NCBI GenBank assembly: GCA_942486035.1 | Contig: CALNXK010000158.1 | Span: 1,040,001 to 1,104,000 of the forward strand | Direction: 5' to 3' | DNA from: Porites lobata | Lineage: Eukaryota > Cnidaria > Anthozoa > Scleractinia > Poritidae | Length of the DNA: 64,000 bases | In this document: one piece after another, positions 45,744-57,700 of the stretch | Layout of the letters: the number at the start of each line of letters is the position of its first letter | How positions within the stretch are numbered: position 1 is the first letter of the stretch | Notes under the pieces: generated by a model | The model's database searches: none | The model's input: the letters and a program-made list of their open reading frames with translations, nothing else | What the model was told of the DNA's origin: nothing | Program-made: the position numbers and the translations under genes

Positions 45744-48700
45744 GTAAGGAAAAATTTGAACATTTGTTATCTTACTGAGTGTTCAAAACCAAGGTCAGGG
45801 CTTCTGATATTTCACGCCGTCGTGGACCCGCGAAATTCAGGTATTTCCGCGAAATACCGCGAAATCCACCAGAAATATTTCCAAATACATGTCGGCAAAA
45901 CATATTTAATACTTATCTTGGCTATTAGACCTGTTCTTTTCACCCCAAACGTCCAAATTTATCTTGAAACTTCGTCACTGCAAAGAGTAAACAACGTCTC
46001 AAAACTACCAGGCGTTCTTAGTCTTCTTAGATGAACGTTGCGAAAAACTGGGCACTAACCATAATGTAAACAGCTTTAGCATTCGCTCATTTCTCGAGCG
46101 AACTGTTGTTGAAAGAGTAAATGATTATCCCTGTTAAAAAAACGTTAAACAAATGCTGGTCATATCGACGCAAAATTGATCGATTTTAGCGAAATTTGCC
46201 ACAAAAATCCAGCGAAATCGGCTGTTTTTTACTGATTGTTTTTTGGCGAAGTTTTCCCCCGAAATTTCCCGTGAAATCGGCCGATTTGTCCCCGAAAATC
46301 CTTCGAAATTTGACTTTTTTCCGCTAAAATCCTGCGAAATCGGCCGATTTTTCTGCGAATTTTTACTTTCTCCCGCGAAAATCCCGCGAAATCGGCCGAT
46401 TTTTAAGCGAATTTTGACTTTTTTCCCTCGAAAATCCCGCGAAATCGGCCGATTTTTCCGCGAATTTGCCCCTGAAAATCCCGCGAAATTTTGCTTTTTT
46501 TTGCCGCAAAATATCAGAAGCCCTGCAAGGTTGATTCATAAACACACCACTTGTAATTTTCTGTGCCAGATGCAAGATTTTTCAAATTGCCTTGCCTGCC
46601 AGAAATCTATTTACCAAGCCAAACAAAAGTAGAACCTGATTTCAGCCTTAGTCTGGTTAGATACAAGTGATTGCAAAGTCTAAAATCCATATACATTTAA
46701 GTTTAGTCAATGCAGGTTTTACATAATTTATGTAACCTTGCTTGTTCCCTGTCTCTTATATTTTTCCCTGTCTCCGGCGTTACCTTCGCCACTTAGCATT
46801 ACACGATTTTATATTTTGTTTGAGCAAACTATAAATATTATTGAGAGCTTCACTTTTATTCCTGGCTAAATCTATATATCAGCTCTATATTGGTTTTATT
46901 TTTAGTCGTGTTTCCAACCATGTTCCATCACTTGTCATCTGAAAGCTTCAATAACCTTTAAAGTAGGCATTTTCATGATTCACTGTTATCATTCATTTTA
47001 TGGTGAACTCACAAAAGTGCATTACATCAATTCTGTTTGTGAAAACTTCTATAATAATATTGTGATAAGTATACACTTTGTGAACCCTCTTTGTGGTCAG
47101 TCCATTTTTGATTGCTAAGGTGTCCCCTTATTGAAGGCAAACCTGGTTTTCAAGACCCTGAAAAATTGTCCCTTTTCCTTGAATAGAGGTGTCCCTTCAA
47201 TAGAGGTAATAGATACAAAAATTATGTGGAAGTTTTTGTTAGAGCAAATTTTGTGTCTGCTGAATAGAGGTGTCCCAAAGGAGAGGTTCCACTGTATTAT
47301 GAAAGTGGTTCAATCAATCACATCTCTGAAGTAAATGCAAATGTTCATGTGCACTTCCCAATTGTTGGTTACTGCTACTATTCCACACATATCAATTGAA
47401 AAAATTTTGAAGGTCCCCAGTCATGCCAGAGACAGGCAACTGGTCACCTGGCCTGTTAAAGTTGGCAACAATCTCTCTCTCTCTGACTGATTCAAGCGGG
47501 CTGGTTGGTGATGCATGTATATGAATCTCCGGGGTTGGCAGGGCTGCAGACTCTGTATTAGGGGAGGACTGATTTGAGCCCTTTTTGTGCTGTCACTTGA
47601 TTTTCTTAGACAAGAAACTACTTCTCTCCTCACAGTTCTTTGATTTTGTGTTTACTGACGGCAATTACTGCAGGGATGAAAGCTGTGGTGAACTACATGT
47701 AGCATCCCATCTTGGTGGGGGTGGGGGGTAAAACTCCCCTTGTGTTTCATGCTCCTAGAATGAAGATAATCTCTGGCTGTGTGAGTGCATTGGCTTGTTT
47801 TAAGTGTTAATCTCTATATTGTAATGGAATGCTGAGTGAAAAACTGATAAGTTTCCTTTTCCCTCTCAGGAAGTTAAATGGGCGGTTTTCAGTGTGGTAT
47901 TCAGTCACAGCAGTTACAAAATAATATTGTTGTTGAGGCACTCCAAGGAATGAACCTCATCTTTGACATTTTTTACTTCTAGGTCATCTCTCCTCTAATC
48001 AAAACAGTGGGATTTCCATTATGTACATGTACAGTGTATAATGAACATTGCTGCGCTTAGCCATTAAAAGAGCAATTGAACTTTTTATCAGTATTGTACT
48101 GTTTATGTTCAAGAAAATGCTGCTATTATGTTAAATGCTAATTTTGATTAGATATTATTGACCCTGTTGCCACTATGGAGATATACATGTACATGTAATA
48201 CCACAGGTAGCCCAAGCTTCGGAAAATGAGTATCTGTTTCAAATTGTGTCAGTTATACACTGTCAGTTGAAATATAATGATTAGTTTTGGAAAAAAGGGA
48301 TACCAGTATAGTTCTGAATTTGTATAAATAATTAAGCTTACCTCACTTTAGCTAAATGTTTGTTAACCTCCTGTATGGTTTACTAGCAGCAGTGATTGGA
48401 GGAACAAAGCTTGAGTTTCACAACTTAATTCCAATTTCTATGAACTTACCAGTAGCTAAAAGCCTTTGTTACATGTATGAAGCCCTTTGGTAAATTTGAT
48501 ACTCCTTTTTCAGGATTTGCCGTCCTTTCCTAGCACAGCCTCTACATCACAGGAAGACCATGAAAGCATTTTAGGAACCACTTTCTCCAGGAAATTGAGA
48601 GTAACTCTGTTAAGCAGTGAATGGAGATCAACAAAAGGAGGCTTGTCAACCATCAACCGAGAGCTGGCTATTCAGTTGGCTAAGGATCCCCAAATGGATG

Positions 48701-51700
48701 TCAGTGTTTATCTCCCTCAGTGCAGTCAAGAGGATAAACTAGTTGCTGCAAGTCACAATGTACATCTTATTGAAGCAGAAGAAATGCCAGGTTATGACAA
48801 CCCAGTAGACTGGTTGTCCTTTCTCCCTGAAAGCCATTCTGTCGATTGTGTGATAGGACATGGGGCTGTTCTTGGTCGGCAAGTGCAGGGTATAAAACGT
48901 CAGTGTAAGTGCCAGTGGATTCAGGTCGTTCATACAGCTCCTGAAGAGCTTGGTATGTACAAGTCCTACGCAGATGCTATTTCAAAAGGTGAGAAAAAGC
49001 ACCAGGCTGAGGTAAAACTCTGTGAAAAAGCTGATCAAGTTGTAGCAGTTGGTCCCAAGCTGGCTGAAGCTTTCTCAGGTTATCTCCGTGCCTGTGGAAA
49101 GGATCAAGATGTTCTCAATCTTACCCCAGGCATCTTCTCTGAATTTTCTGAGGTAAATCAAGCCACTGAAGAAAGAAAAACATTCAGTGTTTTAGTGTTT
49201 GGACGTGGTGACAATGAAGACTTTCAGCTAAAAGGATATGACATCGCTGCTCGCGCTATTGCCGAGTTGAAAGACGAGCCACAGCCCTATAAGCTGTTGT
49301 TTGTTGGAGCTCCAAGTGGAGAAGAGGAGAAAGTGAAAGATTTGTTACTTAAGCAAGGCATTGATCGCAGTCAACTAACTGTGCGTTGTTTCAATGAAAG
49401 CAGAGAGCAGTTAGCCCGATTGTTTTGTGAAGTAGATCTTGCTATAATGCCATCACGAACTGAGGGCTTCGGTCTAGCCGCCCTTGAGGCTTTATCTGCT
49501 GGTCTGCCTGTGCTGGTCAGTGAGAACTCTGGTCTTGGCGAGGCCTTACAGGAAGTTCCATATGGTTCAAACTGTGTGGTGGAATCAGAAGATCCTAAAG
49601 ATTGGGCCAATGCAATCAAAGCTGTTCGGAAGAAAAAAAGGAAGCTTCGACTGAGAGAGGCCAAGCTTCTTCAAGGAGAGTATGCAGAGATATACAGCTG
49701 GCAGGATCACTGTAATAGACTTGTGGAACGAATGCTTGCCATTTCTCAAGGTAACTGGTTCACTTTTTAATTCAAATTGGTCTTGGTATTGTGTAATCTG
49801 CTGGCATTGGGAAATGTAAGTTCACGCAGTTATAACTACAACGTGAGTGAAAACTTCACAACGACAAATTTATCAATCTCTTTTTAATAACTCCACCAGA
49901 GAAGTCCACCTACATTTGCCAATTTCTGAGAGTTTCAAAATCGCGATACGTTTCAACGTCTTCTTCCCAACCATGAGGGTCGAAAGTAACGAATTATTCT
50001 ATTGCTACATTTGCGTTTTTTTTTTATGTAGGTCCCAGTGCAGATGCGCAGAATTTATCTAAGAAAACCACTGTGATCTGTCATGATGAAAAGCCCCCTA
50101 CAACTGAAAAACATCTTTATAAAGGTACAGTTGAATCTTAGAAACATAAACAATATGTCCACAAGAGAAATTCATTGGTTTCTATGTAGGAAGGACTGGG
50201 AGATGTACTTATTCCTTGTGGGGATGTTAAATAACTAAGAAATGGTCGAAGCATTGAACAAGACTCGTTTAAGACTGACTTACAAGGTCAAAACGTTTTC
50301 ACGCTGGTTACAGGTTAACAATCTTAGATGCCGAGAAATAATACTCGTTTCAGGTTTACGTTTTTCATGCTAAATATGGTAATGGACCACGGCATAAGGA
50401 AATTGCATTTTATCAGAGAGGCTTGGTTGTTTTGAATATTGTAGGTTATTTTCAGTGAAATTTTCAGCTTGCGACATCTAAATGCTGGTCATTGTTGGGT
50501 GTCGAGGTGATAAGTAACAATAGACCTCTTTAGCTTGTAGGTTTTGTTTTCCAATGCAGGTCATGTGTTAATACTCTAGGGGACTGTTTCTTTCAAATTA
50601 TATCTTATTCACGTGCAAACATGATCTGCGCATAAAAAGGGACAAAGCGTCTAGTTCCCTCTGGACCTCTATTGAGAAAACAACAATGGATTTCAGAATC
50701 CGGGAAACTTTTGCTTGTGGAATCTGGAATTCGGGAATTTTTTTGTGAAATCCGGAATCGTTGGCCTTGGAATTTAACGATTTGAATCCTAAATCCATTA
50801 TCTGGAATCTGGAATCCCCAATGTGGACTCCAGAATCCAAGTCTTTCTTCTTCTGTGTTTTTGTTTGATTAGTTCAATTCAACAGAGCTTTGCAGCGTCT
50901 GGAAATTACAACGTTCAGGGCTTGAACGCGCGACAGGTCTTTTTCAAACTTCTTTAACAGAAAAGCCACATTTATGTAGCTAGTTCGTACAATATTCTAT
51001 TTAGAAATAATGGTTATGAAGATTGACTATCAGTGTTTATTATTCTATCAAAATATTTCGCCGTTTCTGATTGATTTTTCAAGGATAAGTTATAAAGACC
51101 TGAAAAGGAAAACCCGTTCAATGGACATTTTTCAAGAGTCGACTTTTAAAGATTCTTCGTTGATAGAATGGCCACATTTAATAGAATTGCCACATTTATG
51201 TGGCTAGTTCGAACAATGTTTTATTTTGAAAAATTGCAAATATAATGGATATAAGGATTGACTATCAGTGTATGTAGGGTAAAGGTAAAAAAAAATATAA
51301 TATTGGGGAAAAGTACAAAAACAGTATTTGATTGGATTTTAGGCTCGGCAAAGAAACGCCAGTCTTCCAAGAAAGGCAAAAGGCCGTTGTCTTCAAGTAA
51401 CATTCCAGCTCCAAAGTACCCAAGGCTATTGAAAGATGAAGGTAAGGTTTGTTTTTGTTCAAGTTTGAATAAGGGTTAGTTGTTTCTTTTCATGTATATT
51501 GTATATGTACAACCATCTTAGTGGGGAAGATGTTTTTCCGCAGTGTGTGATACAGGCGGCTCGTAAAAAAATTCAAATACTCCCCGAATAGGAGTCGAAC
51601 CTATGACCTTCTGGTTACTGGTATAGATGCTCTACCACTGAGCTACAGGAGACTGGAGGGAGCGTAGGCCACTAAACTAGGTTCACGTTACAAACATCCT

Positions 51701-54700
51701 GAAAACTGCTCCAAGGACTATAGGACTAGTATCACACACCGCATCGGAAGTAACACAAAGTGGGTGATTTTGTGTTCCTTGATTGAGGCTTTATAATGCC
51801 CGTACGGCCCTGCTTCCGGTTTGAAGTTGGACTCTCACAAGGCTTGAGTCGCTCTCATTCACGCTTGGAGCAGATTGTACGCTTTCCACGTCTGACCCAC
51901 TCTCCCAATTTCGAAACGTGCTTCAAAACACCCGCAAGCTACAATAAGGCCAATTCAGATTTTGAGCACATTTTGGCCCAAAACGTAGTCAAGTCGCGCT
52001 ACAGTTGCTTGAGTGAAAGATTATGCATGGTCAACGGTTTAGTTCCTAACTCAGTATTTTTTGTTTGTTTGTTTGTTTGTTTTTTTTGCGTCGCTACCAC
52101 AAGCGCAGCACAAAAACGTTTCCTCTTGGTTTATTTGTTTGTTTTCAGTTAAGGAATTTTCCATCTGAAGTTTGTTAACTCTGACAAGATAAACGAAGCC
52201 TTTTTGAGATTTATGACATTTGCCTAAAGACTTTGATGGATCACCAATGACGTGTTACAAAAGCAAAATCTTTAAGGCGACGTAATTTTACAAAGAATGT
52301 GTTTTACGTGTAAATGTGGGAGGAGGGTAAATGTGGCAGTATACTTTAGAACTTTTTGATTGAATCCCAAAATGATAAAGAAGTTAGTTTTTGTGGTGCT
52401 GTATCATGCAGTGAGGAAATAAAATACAGAAATTTGGTATTAACAAGAATCGCCGAAAGGCGATTTTTAACTGGGATGCAAAGAGGCTATTTTTTCTGAG
52501 GGGAGGGGGCGGCTATACACACTCAGGCTACCATAAAACCTTGTCGGCAACCATTGCATGCGACAGAATCTCATGTGAGACTGAAACATAAACTCATTCA
52601 GAACATTGTACCCTTTTGAAAGACTTTCGTAACCAAAAAAAGAGTACCATTTTTAAGTGGGGGCTGTATAATAACTTTTAAATTCCGCCATAATGAATAA
52701 AAGTAAACAAGTTAGCCATTAATTCTAAGCAGGAAATGATTAGCATTATTTTCACGCACCCCTCCCCCAATCCCTCTGTGCCCCAAAATATAGCGTGACA
52801 GTTTAACGTGACCAATTTGACGTAACCGGAAATTCCAAAAATTTTTGTCGTTCTACGAGCATTAAGTGCGACGGACGGAGCTGATTTACACCAGACAGAA
52901 ATATTGTATTGTATGAAAACCTGGCCCCAGTTGTTCAAACGTTGGATAGTGCTTTCCACCGGATAAATCACTATCCATCGGATAGCGTAATTGGTTTCCC
53001 TAATACTTATCCGCTGGATAGTGATTTATCCGGTGGATAGCGCTCTCCAACGTTTGAACAACTGGGGCCAGAAGTATACTAAAACAGACAGCCAACTGCC
53101 CATTCATCCCGCCTGATCCAGGGGCCTCTGACTGCAATGAGACTTTGCTGCGCTTTCCACAAACATGCGAACTCTAAACTTCAAAAGCCACCTTCACAAT
53201 TGTGTTTTTCGCTGCCGTCAATCATAATTACGATCACAAGCGACGAACCTTGAAACAGAGAAACACAAAACGGACCGAAATCCACAAATCACAAACCATG
53301 ACCTTTTGAACCCGTGAAGTAAAGTTTTGTTTCCTAAGAGGTCCGTTAAGATAAGATGATTGACAGCAGCGAAAAACGCAATCGTCGGTTGCCTTCTGAA
53401 CTTCAGAATTCGCATGTTTGTGAAAAGTGCAGTGAATAGACGATCCTAATTTGCGGTCTACATTCTACATCAAAACGCACTATTTTTTCCGCAAGGTAAA
53501 AAATATTCAGTTTTAAGATTTTCCTCTTGGCATTTTTCTCTAACTTAAAGGAATAAAATCCTTTGCATTTTGTGACCTAAAAAAGTTTAAAGATTTCTCG
53601 CTCGCATGTTGCTTTCATCAGCACGCACTTCAAACAATGTAAATAGATGAAACGATCGACATATTCTTTACCTGATACCGATATGAGTTAAAAATTCGCT
53701 CGAGTTCATTGTTTGTCTCACCCATGACTATCTTTTTTTCATGGACGATAACTATGCCGCTTAATAACTCCTCCGAAGTTTTTGTGCCAGCTAAACAATA
53801 TGGAATCACTATTCACAGTCCTTAAATATATTAGAAAGACTGAACGTGACGCACCATTGTGACTTTGTTTACTTTTGATCACATCTTCAAGCGAAGTCTC
53901 TCTTTTAAAGCGATCCATCTCAATGCACAATAATTGACCCTTGTATTAGTTAAAACCCTATGGTTCATTTACTGAGTATATTAATGCTGTTTTTGCCCCT
54001 CACATTGACTGTGTTCGTTCGTATTCAAAACACCTTTAGGAAAATAAAGGTCATATAAGTCATGTGTATTATGTTTCGAGATAAATGGATTATACGCTTT
54101 TTTAAGTTTCCATTTTGCGGTGACTTCAGTTTACATCTCCATAAAATGGTAGAAGAAATATCAAGAAACATCACGAGAGCTGAAAATTTTCAAAGGCATG
54201 TTTCTGGAACTCGCTAATGCTGACATCAATATAGCGTGCTTGCTGAATGGGCGAAAACACAGAATTGTGATCACAAGATCATGTACAAATTTAATGATAA
54301 AAGCTTAGCAAGATACAGATACAAACAAAAGCAAACCCCCTGAAACCTCGACGTGGGCTACACTTGTATGCTCTACTCAGTCACCAAACCTTGTCAGTAA
54401 TAGCTCCTATTTTCCTCAAGTCAAGCCTTGAACTTGTGTGCGAAATTCTCAGAGTTCCTATTTTTGTCCGTGTCTTCTTTATCCTCAGTATCCGAAATTT
54501 AGACCTCCAAATTAAATAGAAGGAAATATTTAAAAGAAAAGCCAGTCTTCTAACATGGCAAAGTTGTCACGTCCCTCGCTCATGGACGTGCGGAACATCA
54601 GGATTCATCTGACATTCATCGGCAACTAAGTTGTTCGCTTCACTGACTACGACAGCTTACAATCAAGTCTTCAGCCATAGTGTCGTCAACTGGTGAAATA

Positions 54701-57700
54701 ATTTGCTCATAAATTGTGCTTCTTAATTGCTCATGTACTACATCGATCGATAATGCTCTCTTTGAGTTCACGAAGCGGCCCCGACGTTCCAAACCTGACG
54801 CTCACAGTCATCTTTTGGTGTGAACCTACCGTGAACGGCGTGTCGGTTTGTATGCAACGTGAGCATTTCTCTGAGTTTCCCAACGCCAACATCATCTAAC
54901 TGACTTAAACTCGAACAATAAAAAAATTATAGAGTGACTCCTATGATCGAATCGCTTCGAACAACGCAAATAGCCTTCTTCAGTTTCGCAACGCCTTGTG
55001 GGTTTTTCAGGGGGGAACGCAGACAAGGTACAGAAAGTATCCGTGCAAGGCTCCGTGCAAGAGAAAATCATATGAAACCATTTGTGAGAACATCGTTTCT
55101 CGGTACCAGACCCTCGTGTCTTCCCTCCCCCGGATGGCCGTTTTTCGCCGCAGACGACCGAAAACCGAATTTATGACTGGGCCGCACAGGCAGCCCAGTA
55201 ACTAATGAGTTAAAAAATTTAGTTCTAGCTCCAGCCGTCCGATAGTTACTGTTCCTTAGCTTTCCTTATTCAACGTTGTCTTGTGAAGCCTATTTGTGCA
55301 CAGCCAGAAAGAGCAAATAGTGAGTTCACTAACGGTGAACTTACGCAAAAGGAAGCCGAAGGAAAGAAGACAGCAAACCTTGAGTGAGAAGCGTGTCAAT
55401 AATTTGTTTGAAATTTTTTCCGCCAAACTTCACTTTCCTTTAAACACATCTCAGTTTAAAAGACCAGAATACTTTATTGATAAATGAAAATCTCGACAAA
55501 ACTTGTAATTGATAACCCATTCACGTTTGTCACACACAAACGTTTTGCCGACATCTTGGTCTTTCTGTCGTTTTTTTGCGTAAGCTCCTTAATTTTAAGG
55601 AACGACGGTAAAGATTTTCAGGTGGCGTATATATTTTAACTTACTCACAAGCCACCGAAGGTAGAAAGAATTTTCGGTCATTCTACTGATCAAGTGAATG
55701 AGAGGTCAGTATTTTACAAATTAATGAGCAATACCTCCGATCTTCTTTTTCCAGCAGACTCGTACATCTCGGTTGTTGTGAAACTTCTCAAAGCTGAATA
55801 CAAAAGGCGCTCACAGTTGAGACCACTTCTTTGGGATAGCACCATCGAGCTACCCCTGGATGACGTCTACACAAGACTTAAAATCGTTTCAAGGCGAAAA
55901 GCAGACTTCCGGGTGGATGATAACGAGGTGAATGCGTTCGACATCTTCACAGCTCTTGACAAAGGTGAGGATGTTATGACGCTTGTTGAAGGGAGTCCAG
56001 GAATCGGTAAAACTACATTTTGCCTTAAACTTGCCTATGACTGGGCACATGGAAAAATCCCAGCGGAGTGTTCTTTTCCCAAATTCGAGATCGTGTTGCT
56101 TTTGAAATGTCGAGACATACATGAAGATATAATGGAAACCATCAGTGAACAACTGTTGCCAGAAGATATGGAGGAGAAGACTAAAGAAAGACTATTTGAT
56201 TTCATTAAGGACTTTCATAACCAGGAGAAAACTTTAATCATTTTGGACGGCTTGGATGAGCTTCCCAAAGATTCCGAACGTTATGTAGATAAACTGCTTC
56301 AAAGAAGAATTTTATCATTTTGTTATGTTTTGGCTACCTCCCGACAAGAGAGGGGAATTGATGTACGGAAAAGGTACGGCTTCGATATCCTCTTGGAGAT
56401 TAAAGGATTCACAGAGAGTGATGCTTTTGATTATATCAGAAAACATTTTAAAAATGTTGGTCCCTTGCATTCATCAAAGGGAGAAAGTCTCATTAAGGAA
56501 ATAGAAGAAAACACTCTGTTACATGCCCTTCGAAATAATCCGTTAAATTTACTTCTTCTTTGTGTTATTTATGAGGACTATGAGGGGAATTTGCCGTCTT
56601 CCCGTTCTGAGCTCTACCAAGTTATTGTACTGTGCCTTTTAAGGAGACTTTGCGTTAAACACAACCTAGAGGCTCCTAAAGAAAACAGTGCCTTAGAGAA
56701 ACGATTTGAAGAGACCATTCTCGCACTTGGAGAGTTAGCTTGGTTGTGTTTGCTGAGTGATCGCTATTGTTTTCTTGAAAGTGAATTAGCTGCGCTTGAA
56801 AGAAGATACAAAGGATTAGTATCTCGTCACGTAGGCCTAGTTTACAAAGAAGAAAGTCTGAGCAGGTTAAAGCCTCAATATGAGTACTACTTTCTTCACA
56901 AGACCTTCCAAGAGTACCTGGCTGCCGCCTTTATTGCTCACAAGTTGCGAGGAAACCAGTTAAGGTTGTTTGAGCGTCTTAGTTTTCATGAACTAGTGAA
57001 AAAGTATCGAGAAGTGTTTCTTTTTGTTTCTGGTATACTTGGGAGAGATGCAAGCATTTTATTCACTCAGATTGGCGAGGAGCTAAAAAACTGGGGAAAA
57101 TGGGACTGGGTCCGGTGCACACAGTCTGGAATGGTGACAATGGATGACCGAGAGAGGGAAGATGACTGGTATGACTGTCACAACTACGACGAGGGGGACC
57201 AAGGCTGGGAAGCAGCAACTTTCCTTACAAAAAGCATCAGTGAAACTGGACATGCTGAAAAAATGGCAGAGACCTTCTGTTTCTGCTTACCGTTTCCTGC
57301 GCATGTTGAGATTACCCTTCCTTCCAGTTATAATATTTATCACGTTTTAGAGGCCTTTAGAAAGTTTTCAAATTTGCAGAAGCCAGTTTGCCTTACGTTT
57401 CATGATCGACTCAGGCTGAAAGACAGTGACTATCAGACTGTTGTAGAGTACATACAATTTTGCTCTGAGCTTCAGACTCTTAGCATTTTTACCCTTGCAA
57501 TGAAATCAGATCTAGCCATAGCCCTACGTAGCGGCTTATCCGGAAACACGACTTTATCAGAGTTTACTCTTGAAGTGTGTGGCAGTATCCCTTGTGACGC
57601 AGCTGTTGTCATCGGTGAATTGTTGGCTTCACGTAAATCGTTGAAGAACGTAAAATTTCTACTTCGTAGAGTACACGGCGTAGCTTGGGCCAATACTATT

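Larger units (their letters stand above)
51442..55754 (+). other. gene B intron 4
   Basis: It aligns with gene A intron 4 only up to about 51898. Beyond that I see no similarity. It holds the tRNA-like sequence, a dispersed repeat (52436-52860), a MITE (52921-53071) and sequence related to 39225-39360 (53210-53420). The open frames at 54714-55487 have no family signature and no good splice framing. Confidence 0.55.

Noticed and set aside
46243..46632. 129-codon open frame in gene B intron 1
   Set aside because: It is the translation of the CGAAATCGGCCGATTT tandem repeat.
51580..51652. Functional tRNA-Thr gene
   Set aside because: The acceptor stem is imperfect, the anticodon arm is irregular, and the orthologous copy in gene A is degraded.
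54714..55487. Extra coding exons between the linker and NACHT exons of gene B
   Set aside because: The open frames lack family signatures and matching splice phases. Joining exon 4 directly to 55755 already gives the correct frame and matches gene A.
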